Shown: positions 10,666 through 18,604, counted from the stretch's first letter. The stretch is 45,058 nucleotides of DNA from Nocardioides sp. (GCA_025965125.1 JAOPXM010000200.1:1-45058), one strand, 5' to 3'. A program made the numbers and translations. Notes: generated from the letters alone by a model not told the origin.

Positions 10666-10680
10666 TAAGGCAGGCCTAAT
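10666..10680. promoter_or_regulatory. Weak iron-box-like sequence upstream of acnA
   Basis: TAAGGCAGGCCTAAT contains opposed AGG and CCT half-sites like DtxR/IdeR/DmdR iron boxes, but agreement with the 19-bp consensus is only about half. Iron control of aconitase is common in Actinobacteria, which is why it is listed. Low confidence. Confidence 0.2.
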
Positions 10681-10696
10681 TCGCAGCCGCAGTTTG

Positions 10697-10710
10697 TCTT
10701 GATATCAAGA
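10697..10710. promoter_or_regulatory. Perfect 14-bp palindrome in acnA upstream region
   Basis: TCTTGATATCAAGA is a perfect palindrome 124 bp before the acnA start, in a locally AT-rich island. The shape (a TTGA-type arm around a short centre) is typical of MarR-family operators. In Streptomyces the MarR-type regulator TamR is known to control the aconitase gene, so a TamR-like role is possible. The palindrome is seen; the regulator is inferred. Confidence 0.4.
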
Positions 10711-10768
10711 TACATGACGTCAAGGCGCATTGCCAGCACTCAAACCTCGTCGCCGAGTGCACTCGAGG

Positions 10769-11980
10769 TCAACGCGGCGTGCGCTCCAGCAGCGCCACGC
10801 ATTCGACGTGGTGCGTCATCGGGAACAGGTCGAAGGCTCGCAGCCTGGTCAGGTCGTAGCCCAGCTCGCGGAAGGTTGCGACGTCGCGGGCCAGGGCGGC
10901 GGGATCGCAGGCGACGTAGGCCACTGCGCGTGGGGCCCGGTCCACGATCTGCTCGACGACCGTGCGGCGGGCTCCCTCGCGCGGCGGGTCGAGCACGACC
11001 ACGTCGAACGGCTCGTCGTACGACGTGGCCAGCACGCGGTCGACCGATCCCCAGGCGACCTCGACCTTCTGGCGGTCGGCCAGGTTGCGGGCGGCGTGCC
11101 GGGTCGCGGCCCGGTCCCCCTCGACGGCGACCACCCGTGCGGAGTCGCCGACCGCCTCGGACAGGAAGCGCGCGAACAGGCCGACTCCGGAGTAGAGGTC
11201 CAGCGCACGCTCCCCCGGCTGCGGGCGGAGGAGGTCGAGGACGGTCTCGACCAGAAGCCGCGGAGCACCCGGATGCACCTGCCAGAACCCGTCGGGGTCG
11301 ACCGCGAACGTGTGGGTGCCGGTCCGCGTCACGACGGTCTCCTCGACCGGCGGCAGGTCGGCCGGGCCGTCGGTGACGACCTCCCGCGCGTCGGGGTGCG
11401 CGATCAGGCAGTCCTCGATCTCGACCACGTTGCGTGAGCGGTGCTCCCGGAGGCCACGGGCGCCATTCGGCAGCGCGACGTACTGCATCCTGGTGCGCCA
11501 GCGCAGGCCGGCATCGCTCTCCGGGGAGTCGCCGGGCACCTGTTCGACGGTGAGCCCGAACAGGAGCTTGTCGTGCGGGTCGAGCCCGGCGAGCCGCACC
11601 AGCTGCTCGCGCACGACGTCGGCCTTGAGGTCGCGCTGGCTGGCCAGCGCCACGTGCTGGAGATCGCAGCCGCCGCAGAGACCGGGGCGGGCATACATGC
11701 ACGGCGGGGTCACCCGGTCGGGCGACGGCTCGAGGATCTCGACCGCGTCCCCGCGCCAGAACCGGTCACCATCGGTGCCCTCGGTGATCTCGACCACCAC
11801 CAGCTCTCCCGGGATCGCGTGGCGGGTGAAGACCACCCGGGAGGCCGCCGGGGAGTCGGAACCCTCGGGCAGGCGCACGATGCAGTGCCCGCCGTGCGCG
11901 ATGGGACCGACCACAGCCTCGAACCGGGTGCCCACGCGCGAGGCGCCGCGGGGTTGGCGCTGGCGTGTGCGCCTGGTCAT
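10769..11980 (-). CDS. TrmA/RumA-type class I SAM-dependent RNA (uracil-5) methyltransferase
   Basis: A 403-residue enzyme. It has an N-terminal TRAM-like OB domain (about 20-85), a Fe-S cysteine cluster around CMYARPGLCGGC (near 95-106), and a C-terminal SAM Rossmann domain with ALDLYSGVGLFARFL. The catalytic region includes VVLDPPREGA and YVACDPAALARD, supplying the nucleophilic Cys. Relatives methylate uracil C5 in 23S rRNA or tRNA; which target applies cannot be told. ATG 11980 overlaps the stop of the KimA-like gene (ATGA). The pairing with the permease also occurs, as I recall, in M. tuberculosis (Rv2689c/Rv2690c). Confidence 0.92.
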   Translation of the reverse strand: MTRRTRQRQPRGASRVGTRFEAVVGPIAHGGHCIVRLPEGSDSPAASRVVFTRHAIPGELVVVEITEGTDGDRFWRGDAVEILEPSPDRVTPPCMYARPGLCGGCDLQHVALASQRDLKADVVREQLVRLAGLDPHDKLLFGLTVEQVPGDSPESDAGLRWRTRMQYVALPNGARGLREHRSRNVVEIEDCLIAHPDAREVVTDGPADLPPVEETVVTRTGTHTFAVDPDGFWQVHPGAPRLLVETVLDLLRPQPGERALDLYSGVGLFARFLSEAVGDSARVVAVEGDRAATRHAARNLADRQKVEVAWGSVDRVLATSYDEPFDVVVLDPPREGARRTVVEQIVDRAPRAVAYVACDPAALARDVATFRELGYDLTRLRAFDLFPMTHHVECVALLERTPR

Positions 11981-14028
11981 CGTGGGACCTGTCGATCCTT
12001 CGGACGCTCGTCGACCTGGCCGCGGCGCAGGTCGCCGGGTCGGACGCGGAACTCGTCGCGCAGCTCGCGCTCGCGGGCGATCTGCGACGACCGCAGCTGG
12101 TACGGAACCGACGTCACCATCACGCCGGGCGTGAACAGCAGTCGGCCCTTGAGCCGCAGGGCGGTCTGGTTGTGGAGCAGCTGCTCCCACCAACGACCCA
12201 CGACGTACTCGGGGATGTAGACCGCGACCACCCCGCGCGGGTTGGCCTGCTTGATCTCCGTGGCGTACTCGACGATCGGCTTGATCAGCTCGCGGTACGG
12301 CGAGTGCAGCACCTTCAGCGGTACGCCGAGGTTTCGTTCGTCCCACTCCTCCAGGAGCCGGTTCGTGGCGTCTGCGTCGGTCGCGACGTAGACACCCTCC
12401 AGCACGTTGGGCCGGGTCGCCTTGGCGAACGCGAGCGCGCGCAGCGTGGGCTTGTGGAGCTTCGAGACCAGGACGATCGCGTGCACCCGGGTGGGCATGA
12501 CCTTGTCATCCTCGTCGGCGGCGAGCTCGTCGGACACGAGTGCGTAGTGGCGGTGGATGCCTTGCATGATCAGGAAGAAGAAGATCATCGCGAGGATCGT
12601 GATCCAGGCACCCGCCAGGAACTTGGTGATCAGGACGATCACCAGCACCACGGCGGTGAACGTCAGGCCGACGGCGTTGATGACCCGCGAGCGCATCATC
12701 CGGCGCCGCACCGCACCGTCCTTCTCCGTCTTGAGGTGCCTCGTCCAGTGCCGGATCATGCCGAGCTGGCTGAGGTTGAACGACACGAACACGCCCACGA
12801 TGTAGAGCTGGATCAGCCGGGTCACCTGGGCGTCGAAGGCGAGGATCAGGATGATCGCCATGATCGCGAGGAAGACGATGCCGTTGCTATAGGCGAGCCG
12901 GTCCCCCCGGGACCCGAGTGCCCGAGGTGCATAGCCGTCCTTGGCGAGGATCGAGCCCAGCACCGGAAAGCCGTTGAACGCCGTGTTGGCGGCGAGCACC
13001 AGGATGATGCCGGTGACGGTCACCACGAAGTAGAAGCCCGGCGAGAAGTCGTTGAAGACCGCCTTCGCGATCTGGGCGATCACCGGGTTCTGGTCGAAGT
13101 TCGCCGGGAGTGCCTTCCCGTCAAGGGTGAGCCGGTCGAAGTCGTGGGGATCGACGTACCTCAGCCCCATCTGCTTGGCGAGCACGATGATGCTCACCAT
13201 CATCGAGATCGCGATCAGGCCGAGCAGGAACAGCGTCGTCGCCGCGTTCTTGCTCTTGGGACGCTGGAAGGCGGGTACGCCGTTCGAGATCGCCTCCACA
13301 CCGGTCAGCGCCGCGCAGCCCGACGAGAAGGCGCGCGCCAGCAGGAAGAGCAGCGCGATGGTGGTGAGGGAGCCTGAGCTCCCCACGGCGGGGTCGGGGG
13401 TGATGTGCAGGTTCGCGCTCTCGACGTTCGGCAGGTCGCCGCCGGCCAATCGGAGCAGGCCGTAGGCGCACATCCCCAGGATCGAGACCATGAACGCGTA
13501 GGTCGGGAAGGCGAAGAACGTGCCCGACTCCCGGATGCCGCGCAGGTTGATCGCCATCAGCACCAGGACCAGCACCGACGCGAAGACCGCCTCGTGGCCG
13601 TTGAGCGCCGGGATCGCACCGGCGGCGTACTGCGCACCCGACGAGATCGACACCGCGACGGTCAGCACGTAGTCGACCAGGAGCGCGCTGGCGACCGTCA
13701 CTCCGGCCGTCGCGCCCAGGTTGACCGTGGCCACCTCGTAGTCGCCCCCGCCGCTCGGGTAGGCGTGCACGGTCTGCCGGTAGGACGCGATCACGGCCGC
13801 CATCACGAGGGCGACGGCGATCGCGATCTTCCAGGACCAGACGTACGCCGAGGCGCCCGCCAGGGACAACATGATGAAGACCTCGTCGGGCGCATAGGCG
13901 ACCGACGACAGCGCGTCCGAGGCGAAGACGGGCAGTGCGATCCGTTTGGGGAGGAGTGTCTCGCCCAGCTGGGAACTGCGCAGCTTGCGTCCCAGCAGGA
14001 TCCGCTTGGAAACGTCACCGACACCCAC
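11977..14028 (-). CDS. KimA-like APC-superfamily potassium transporter
   Basis: A 683-residue permease with about 12 membrane helices (residues ~35-480) and a ~160-residue cytoplasmic tail. Several stretches match what I recall of Bacillus subtilis KimA (YdaO), the H+/K+ symporter gated by c-di-AMP: SDALSSVAYAPDE, SYRQTVHAYPSGGGDY, LLVDYVLTVAVSIS, AFSSGCAALTGVEAISN, and in the tail VLHSPYRELIKP and LLHNQTALRL. It is therefore a K+ transporter candidate, although such proteins are often labelled amino acid permeases. The start is GTG 14028, chosen because no in-frame ATG is nearby and TAGCCT lies eight bases upstream. It diverges from two TrkA genes over a 51-bp region. Confidence 0.85.
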   Translation of the reverse strand: MGVGDVSKRILLGRKLRSSQLGETLLPKRIALPVFASDALSSVAYAPDEVFIMLSLAGASAYVWSWKIAIAVALVMAAVIASYRQTVHAYPSGGGDYEVATVNLGATAGVTVASALLVDYVLTVAVSISSGAQYAAGAIPALNGHEAVFASVLVLVLMAINLRGIRESGTFFAFPTYAFMVSILGMCAYGLLRLAGGDLPNVESANLHITPDPAVGSSGSLTTIALLFLLARAFSSGCAALTGVEAISNGVPAFQRPKSKNAATTLFLLGLIAISMMVSIIVLAKQMGLRYVDPHDFDRLTLDGKALPANFDQNPVIAQIAKAVFNDFSPGFYFVVTVTGIILVLAANTAFNGFPVLGSILAKDGYAPRALGSRGDRLAYSNGIVFLAIMAIILILAFDAQVTRLIQLYIVGVFVSFNLSQLGMIRHWTRHLKTEKDGAVRRRMMRSRVINAVGLTFTAVVLVIVLITKFLAGAWITILAMIFFFLIMQGIHRHYALVSDELAADEDDKVMPTRVHAIVLVSKLHKPTLRALAFAKATRPNVLEGVYVATDADATNRLLEEWDERNLGVPLKVLHSPYRELIKPIVEYATEIKQANPRGVVAVYIPEYVVGRWWEQLLHNQTALRLKGRLLFTPGVMVTSVPYQLRSSQIARERELRDEFRVRPGDLRRGQVDERPKDRQVPR

Positions 14029-14036
14029 GAGCAGGA

Positions 14037-14073
14037 AGGCTAGCGCGAGCCGACGCCGGTTCAGCGATACGGT
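14037..14073. promoter_or_regulatory. Divergent leaderless promoters between KimA-like permease and ceoB
   Basis: On the minus strand TAGCCT (14042-14037) lies eight bases before the GTG of the permease. On the plus strand TACGGT (14068-14073) lies exactly six bases before the GTG of ceoB. The two hexamers are 25 bp apart, facing outward, so their -35 zones cross and occupancy should be mutually exclusive. Confidence 0.5.
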
Positions 14074-14079
14074 GGCGCC

Positions 14080-14742
14080 GTGCACGTTGTGATCATGGGC
14101 TGTGGCCGTGTCGGCTCGACGCTTGCCCGCAGCCTCGAGGAGCGCAACCACACGGTTTCGGTCATCGACAGCGAGCCCGACGCATTCCGCCGCCTGGGCC
14201 CGGACTTCAACGGTGACAAGGTCACCGGCTACGGCTTCGACCAGGAAGTGCTCGCGAAGGCCGGCATCCGCCGCGCCGACGCGTTCGCCGCCGTCTCGTC
14301 GGGTGACAACTCCAACATCATCGCCGCGCGTGTCGCCCGTGAGACGTTCGGGATCCAGCAGGTCGTGGCCCGCATCTACGACCCCGGACGTGCCGAGGTC
14401 TACCAGCGGCTCGGCATCACGACCGTGGCGACGGTCAAGTGGACCGCCGACCAGATCCTCCGGCGGATCCAGCCGGCCGGTGCGGAGCCGGACTTCCGCG
14501 ACCCGTCGGGCACCATCCGGGTGGACCAGGTGCCGGCTCCCGAGCAGTGGGTCGGCCACCGCACCGTGGACTTCCAGATGCAGTCGAGCTGCCGGATCGC
14601 CTGGATCGACCGGCTCGGCGAGGGCACCCTGCCCACTCGCGAGAGCGTGATCCAGGAAGGCGACCTCCTGCACCTCGTGATGCGCGAGGAGAATGCCGCA
14701 CGCGCCTACAAGGTCATCGATGCCGGCCCGGAGGAGAGCTAG
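14080..14742 (+). CDS. ceoB: TrkA family potassium uptake regulatory protein (CeoB-like)
   Basis: A 220-residue protein with an RCK_N Rossmann domain (HVVIMGCGRVGSTLA, a GxGxxG NAD(H) or ATP site, then VIDSEPDAF with the acidic ribose-binding residue) and an RCK_C domain from about 140 on. It is a gating subunit for a K+ channel or transporter. No TrkH/KtrB membrane subunit lies here; the adjacent membrane protein is the divergent KimA-like permease. The gene order matches M. tuberculosis ceoB/ceoC (Rv2691/Rv2692). The start GTG is leaderless (TACGGT-N6). Confidence 0.92.
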   Translation: MHVVIMGCGRVGSTLARSLEERNHTVSVIDSEPDAFRRLGPDFNGDKVTGYGFDQEVLAKAGIRRADAFAAVSSGDNSNIIAARVARETFGIQQVVARIYDPGRAEVYQRLGITTVATVKWTADQILRRIQPAGAEPDFRDPSGTIRVDQVPAPEQWVGHRTVDFQMQSSCRIAWIDRLGEGTLPTRESVIQEGDLLHLVMREENAARAYKVIDAGPEES

Positions 14743-14801
14743 ATGAACACCCCACGAGATCGCTCGCCGCGCTCTCGATCCCGCAGGGACCCCGAAGAAC
14801 G

Positions 14802-15497
14802 ATGAGGGTCGCCATCGCCGGAGCCGGCGCGGTCGGACGCTCGATCGCCCGCGAGCTCATCCAGAACGGGCACGAGGTCCTGCTGATCGACAAGAACCCC
14901 GCCTCGATCAAGCCGGAGCGGGTCGCCGACGCCGAATGGCTGCTGGCCGACTCCTGCGAGCTGTCCTCTCTCGAGGAGGCCCGGCTCGACAAGTGCGACG
15001 TGGTCATCGCCGCCACTGGTGACGACAAGGCCAACCTCGTCACCTCACTGCTCGCCAAGACGGAGTTCGGGGTCCCCCGCACCGTCGGCCGGGTCAACCA
15101 CCCCAACAACGAGTGGCTGTTCACCGAGGCCTGGGGCGTCGACGTCAATGTCTCGACCCCGCGGATCATGTCCGCGCTCGTGGAGGAGGCAGTCACGGTC
15201 GGCGACCTGGTCCGGCTGTTCACGTTCCGTCAGGGCAACGCCAACCTCGTCGAGATGACACTGCCCACGGACTCGCCGTACGTCGGCAAACCGGCGGGCC
15301 TGATCCCGCTGCCCGAGAACTGCGCGCTCGTCACGATCCTGCGCGACGGCCAGGTCTACGTGCCCGACCCTGAGCAGCCGATCGAGTCGGGTGACGAGCT
15401 GCTGTTCGTCGTCCCGGCCGACGGCGAGGACGAGCTGGAACGCCTGCTGGCGCCGTCCAACCACCCGTCCGGTCACCCGTCCAGCCGCGGGGACTAG
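14802..15497 (+). CDS. ceoC: TrkA family potassium uptake regulatory protein (CeoC-like)
   Basis: A 231-residue second RCK protein. The N-terminus MRVAIAGAGAVGRSIA carries the GxGxxG motif, then VLLIDKNP with the acidic residue, and an RCK_C domain covers about 135-220 (NLVEMTLPTDSPYVGKPAG, then ESGDELLFVV). It follows ceoB by 59 bp with only a weak AAGAA upstream, so it is probably co-transcribed. The short C-terminal tail is Ser/His/Pro-rich. In other Trk systems paired RCK proteins form a gating ring, so CeoB and CeoC may form a hetero-oligomer. Confidence 0.92.
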   Translation: MRVAIAGAGAVGRSIARELIQNGHEVLLIDKNPASIKPERVADAEWLLADSCELSSLEEARLDKCDVVIAATGDDKANLVTSLLAKTEFGVPRTVGRVNHPNNEWLFTEAWGVDVNVSTPRIMSALVEEAVTVGDLVRLFTFRQGNANLVEMTLPTDSPYVGKPAGLIPLPENCALVTILRDGQVYVPDPEQPIESGDELLFVVPADGEDELERLLAPSNHPSGHPSSRGD

Positions 15498-15502
15498 CCG
15501 GC

Positions 15503-16228
15503 TCAGGCCGTCTGCCCGACCGAGGGTTCGATCGGCGTGTGTCCGCGGCCCAGCACCCAGGCCATCGAGCCCAGCGCCGCGAGCTGGAGCGGCCAGCCGA
15601 GGGCGATCTTCGCCACGCCGAGCGCGGCCACGGCCGTGCCTGCGTCGAGCCCGCCGTGCGATCCGGCCAACCAGAGCGGACCCTGCACCAGCACCCGCAC
15701 GAGACACGGCAGCACGAGCAGCCAGGTCAGCAACGTGCACAGCTTCACGACCTGGCGGTCCTGGTGCCACGCGGTGGGGTCACCGGTGACGCTGCCGACC
15801 ATGAAGCCGACAAGCGGCCAGCCGACGACGCAGGTCAGGGCCATCACCACCGTGTAGCCGGTGTTGTAGATCAGGCCCGGCAGGAAGTAGGCCAACGCCT
15901 GGTCGTCGGCGCTTCCGCCGCGACTGGCCGCGATGTGCACGAACAGCCACCCGATGCCGATGCCGAACAGGGCGTTGAGGCAGAACTGGAGCGTGGACCG
16001 TTGCACGATCCTGACCAGCAACAGCACCACCGCTGCCGCGACACTGACGATCAGGGCCAGGCGGAGCTCACGCGTGGACAGCCACATGAGCGTGAACAGG
16101 AGCGTGGGCACCGCGGCCTCGACCATGCCCCGGCGACCACCCAGAGCCTTGGCGAGCTGGGCGCGGACCACGGCCTCCACCGTCTCCACGGAGGCCGGCC
16201 GGACAGCAGGTTCGGCGGACTCGGTCAC
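15503..16228 (-). CDS. DUF3159 integral membrane protein
   Basis: A 241-residue protein with about six hydrophobic segments, matching the DUF3159 family. Near the N-terminus it has LGGRRGMVEAAVPTLLF and in the middle a VTGDPTAWHQD loop typical of the family. Its function is unknown. It starts at GTG 16228, whose bases overlap the stop of the OB-fold gene (GTGA), so it is translationally coupled. It converges with ceoC, five bases apart. The consistent place next to ceoBC in distant Actinobacteria hints at a link to ion homeostasis, but that is inference. Confidence 0.85.
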   Translation of the reverse strand: MTESAEPAVRPASVETVEAVVRAQLAKALGGRRGMVEAAVPTLLFTLMWLSTRELRLALIVSVAAAVVLLLVRIVQRSTLQFCLNALFGIGIGWLFVHIAASRGGSADDQALAYFLPGLIYNTGYTVVMALTCVVGWPLVGFMVGSVTGDPTAWHQDRQVVKLCTLLTWLLVLPCLVRVLVQGPLWLAGSHGGLDAGTAVAALGVAKIALGWPLQLAALGSMAWVLGRGHTPIEPSVGQTA

Positions 16229-16587
16229 GGCATCAGCTCGTAGCGCGGGTTGTAGAGGATGCGGGTGCCGTCGTGGGCACCGATCCTGCCCTGGACCTCC
16301 ATCGAGCGGCCGGGCGCGATGCCCGCGATCCGCCGCCGACCCAACCAGACGATCGTGATCACACCCGAGCCGTCGAACAGCTCGGCCTCGAGGGCGGGTA
16401 CGCCGCCGCGCGGTCGCAGCGTCACGGTGCGCAGGGTGCCGCGCAGCCGCACCATCTCGCGGTCGGGCGCCTCCGCGATGGTGTCGAGACCGGAGTCGGC
16501 GTAGGTGCGTCGGAGGTCGCGCGCGTAGTGGTCAGAGCTGCTCGCCCACTTGCTGATGCTGCGTCGCAGCCGGCTCTTCTCGGGCAT
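16225..16587 (-). CDS. OB-fold nucleic acid-binding protein
   Basis: A 120-residue protein. A basic N-terminal segment (RLRRSISKW) precedes an OB-fold of about 75 residues with alternating strands: VRLRGTLRTVTLRP, ELFDGSGVITIVWLG, and RSMEVQGRIGAHDGTRILYNPRYEL. This pattern is seen in tRNA-anticodon/RecG-like OB domains, so a nucleic-acid ligand is likely. Length and position match the M. tuberculosis Rv2694c type. It lies two bases after DUF3710 and overlaps DUF3159 (GTGA), so the three form one operon. Confidence 0.82.
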   Translation of the reverse strand: MPEKSRLRRSISKWASSSDHYARDLRRTYADSGLDTIAEAPDREMVRLRGTLRTVTLRPRGGVPALEAELFDGSGVITIVWLGRRRIAGIAPGRSMEVQGRIGAHDGTRILYNPRYELMP

Positions 16588-16589
16588 GG

Positions 16590-17222
16590 TCAGGCGGTCG
16601 GCGGGTCGACGCGGCGGGCGTTCTCCGGCAGCACCACCGGCAGCGGCTCGCCGGGGGGCACGGCGCCTTCGCCGCGGCGTACGGCGACCTTGGCGATCGT
16701 GTCCTCCCACGCGCCGGAGCCCTCGGGATCGGTGGCCGGTTGGCCGAGGAGGTTCGCCCGCAGGAACCAGCGCGGGCCGTTGATCCCGATGATCCGGGAC
16801 GGCTGGGTCGCGGCCGTCCCGTCGGGACGCGAGACCGGCACCTGGCAGACGAGCTCGGTGCCGAAACGACCCTCGCGCTCGGTGGCGGTGCCACCCCGCT
16901 GGGAGATCTCGGCTGCCATCTGGCGCTTGGAGTCCGACCACAGGTCCCCGTTGCGGGGGGCCGCGAAGGCGCGCAGCTCGAGGGCGCCGTCGGGGCCGGC
17001 CAGCACGACGGCCTGGACCTCGCCGCTCTTCTCGTCGACCTGGAGCCGCAGCTCGCGACCGGGCTCCGGCTCGATGAGCAGGGACCCCAGGTCGACCCGC
17101 ACGATCCCGTCGTCGGGCAGGTCCCCGGCGTCGAGCGGGCCACTGGCCTGCTCCTCGACCGCTTCGGCGCCCGGGTCCTCCGCGGAGAGGTCGGGGTCGG
17201 CGGACTTGCGGCGGAACTTCAC
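16590..17222 (-). CDS. DUF3710 protein
   Basis: A 210-residue soluble protein matching DUF3710. It has an acidic low-complexity N-terminus (about 5-45), then IVRVDLGSLLIEPEPGRELRLQVD and the family core EGRFGTELVCQVP and INGPRWFLRANLLG. No catalytic residues are obvious and its function is unknown. The start is GTG, supported by GGGAG six bases upstream. Three phased GCTGAC copies lie just upstream of that ribosome site. It is the first gene of a DUF3710-OB-DUF3159 operon and lies 54 bp downstream of dut on the same strand. Confidence 0.85.
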   Translation of the reverse strand: MKFRRKSADPDLSAEDPGAEAVEEQASGPLDAGDLPDDGIVRVDLGSLLIEPEPGRELRLQVDEKSGEVQAVVLAGPDGALELRAFAAPRNGDLWSDSKRQMAAEISQRGGTATEREGRFGTELVCQVPVSRPDGTAATQPSRIIGINGPRWFLRANLLGQPATDPEGSGAWEDTIAKVAVRRGEGAVPPGEPLPVVLPENARRVDPPTA

Positions 17223-17238
17223 GAACTACTCCCTTGAT

Positions 17239-17267
17239 GCTGACCAGACGCTGACCAGTGTGCTGAC
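17239..17267. repeat. Three phased GCTGAC repeats upstream of DUF3710
   Basis: GCTGAC occurs at 17239, 17250 and 17262, about one helical turn apart; the first two extend to GCTGACCAG. They sit in the 54-bp gap between dut and DUF3710, just before the ribosome site. Candidate protein-binding direct repeats. Confidence 0.4.
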
Positions 17268-17276
17268 TGTGGGCGG

Positions 17277-17720
17277 TCAGGCACGACCGAACCCTCCGGT
17301 AGAACCGTAGCCCCCGACGCCACGGGGAGACTCGGGGAGTTCGCTCACCTCCACGAAGCTGGCCCGTTCGAAGCGCTGGATCACCAGCTGGGCGATCCGG
17401 TCGCCGCGGCGCAGCTCGATCGGTTCGTCCGGGTCGTGGTTGATCAGGAGCACCTTGATCTCTCCCCGGTAGCCCGCATCCACGGTTCCTGGCGTGTTCA
17501 CGATCGACAGGCCGTGCCGCGCGGCGAGCCCTGAGCGCGGGTGCACGAGCGCCACGAACCCGTCGGGCAGGGCGATCGAGACCCCGGTGGGCACCAGCGC
17601 CCGCTCCCCCGGCGTCAGCACGACGTCGACAGCCGCAAGCAGGTCGGCGCCGGCGTCGCCGGGATGCGCGTACGCCGGCAGCGGCAGGTCGGGGTCGAGT
17701 CGGACGACCTGGATCTCCAT
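17277..17720 (-). CDS. dut: dUTP diphosphatase
   Basis: A 147-residue trimeric-type dUTPase that hydrolyses dUTP to dUMP and pyrophosphate, keeping uracil out of DNA. All five motifs are present in order: I GDAGADL (about 22-28), II PRSGLA (about 61-66), [16 protein letters not shown] (about 75-87), [11 protein letters not shown] (about 105-113) and [12 protein letters not shown] (about 133-143). The start ATG is preceded by TAGGGT and seven bases. It diverges from DUF3093 across 45 bp. Confidence 0.98.
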   Translation of the reverse strand: MEIQVVRLDPDLPLPAYAHPGDAGADLLAAVDVVLTPGERALVPTGVSIALPDGFVALVHPRSGLAARHGLSIVNTPGTVDAGYRGEIKVLLINHDPDEPIELRRGDRIAQLVIQRFERASFVEVSELPESPRGVGGYGSTGGFGRA

Positions 17721-17727
17721 GACCCGG

Positions 17728-17758
17728 ACCCTAACGGCGTCGCGGTGGATGGGAGGCT
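17728..17758. promoter_or_regulatory. Divergent leaderless -10 elements (dut / DUF3093)
   Basis: On the minus strand TAGGGT (17733-17728) lies seven bases before the dut ATG. On the plus strand a relaxed GAGGCT (17753-17758) lies seven bases before the DUF3093 GTG. The gap is 45 bp in all. The dut element is the stronger. Confidence 0.4.
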
Positions 17759-17765
17759 ATGCCCC

Positions 17766-18230
17766 GTGGACGCCCGACCGGAGTACGACGAGCGTCTCGG
17801 CGTGCCGCTGCGATGGTGGGTGCAGGGGACGATGCTCGTGGCCAGTCTGTGGCTGGCCGTGGTGGTGGCCGTTCCCGGTGTCGTCGCCTGGGTCGTGACG
17901 ACCCTTGCCGTCGGACTGCTGGTGTTCCTGATGGTGTCCTACGGCTCCGCCCGGATCACCATCGCCGACGGCGTCCTGCAGGCCGGCCGGGCCCGGATCT
18001 CCGCGGCCCACCTGGGCCGGGCCGAGGCGCTCGACGCCGAGGCGACTCGACGCGTCGCCGGGGTCCAGGCCGACGCACGGGCCTTCCTGTTGCTGCGCCC
18101 CTACCTCAAGCGCGCGGTCAGGGTCGAGATCACCGACCCGGCCGACCGCACGCCGTACTGGCTGATCAGCTCGCGCCGACCCGACGAGCTCGCCCGGGTG
18201 CTCACCGAGCTCACCGCTCCGGCCGAATGA
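17766..18230 (+). CDS. DUF3093 membrane protein
   Basis: A 154-residue protein. Two hydrophobic helices lie close together at about 17-55, then a soluble PH-like domain with ARITIADGVLQAGRARISAAHLGRAEALDAEA, and the C-terminal PYWLISSRRPDELARVL typical of DUF3093. Its function is unknown. The start GTG sits very early, and an extension upstream in frame would run into the dut promoter. It precedes DUF4235 by 29 bp. Its place beside dut is conserved in other Actinobacteria (M. tuberculosis Rv2698 type). Confidence 0.85.
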   Translation: MDARPEYDERLGVPLRWWVQGTMLVASLWLAVVVAVPGVVAWVVTTLAVGLLVFLMVSYGSARITIADGVLQAGRARISAAHLGRAEALDAEATRRVAGVQADARAFLLLRPYLKRAVRVEITDPADRTPYWLISSRRPDELARVLTELTAPAE

Positions 18231-18247
18231 GCACCGGTTTCTCTGGG

Positions 18248-18253
18248 TAGGGT
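18248..18253 (+). promoter_or_regulatory. Leaderless -10 element TAGGGT
   Basis: TAGGGT followed by TCAGCC and the DUF4235 ATG at 18260. An exact TANNNT-N6-start. Confidence 0.5.
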
Positions 18254-18259
18254 TCAGCC

Positions 18260-18547
18260 ATGGCATCTGGATCCAAGGTCTGGTCGGCGTTCTCCCTCGT
18301 CACAGCGCTCGGCGCCGCTGCCCTGACGCGCAAGGCCCTCGACAAGTCCTGGCAGGTCGCCACGGGCAAGAAGCCGCCCGAGAACCCCGCCGACCCGGAC
18401 ATCGAGCTCTGGGAGGCCGTCTCCTGGGCGGCCGTGACCGGCGCCTTCGTCGCCCTGGCGCGGATGCTCGCCCAGCGTCGCGCGGCGTCGTACTACCAAC
18501 GGTCCACCGGGCACCTGCCCCCGGAGCTGCAGAAGGACGGTCAGTAG
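18260..18547 (+). CDS. DUF4235 membrane protein
   Basis: A 95-residue protein matching DUF4235. Two hydrophobic stretches (about 8-22 and 52-68) flank a basic segment KALDKSWQVATGKKPPENP, which is the family hallmark. The end is LPPELQKDGQ. It is likely an inner-membrane protein of unknown function. It has its own leaderless start, and the gene is followed by a strong hairpin terminator. Confidence 0.85.
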   Translation: MASGSKVWSAFSLVTALGAAALTRKALDKSWQVATGKKPPENPADPDIELWEAVSWAAVTGAFVALARMLAQRRAASYYQRSTGHLPPELQKDGQ

Positions 18548-18576
18548 CCCGCGGAGTCGCACCACGGGCAAGACAA

Positions 18577-18604
18577 AGGCCGCAACCCCGGGGGGTTGCG
18601 GCCT
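18577..18604. terminator. Strong rho-independent-like hairpin, bidirectional
   Basis: An 11-bp perfect stem (AGGCCGCAACC pairing with GGTTGCGGCCT) with a C/G-rich loop, flanked by CTCCTTTA on the right and ACAAA on the left. It lies between the convergent DUF4235 and DUF4193 genes and can serve both. Confidence 0.85.

Noticed and set aside
10666..10680. A firm iron-regulator box in front of acnA.
   Set aside because: Only about half the consensus positions match, so it is listed as a weak candidate rather than a finding.
12046..14673. Extension of the KimA-like gene upstream to a start near 14673.
   Set aside because: The extra ~215 residues are antisense to ceoB, have shadow-type composition and lack any transporter character; GTG 14028 fits homologues and the -10 motif.
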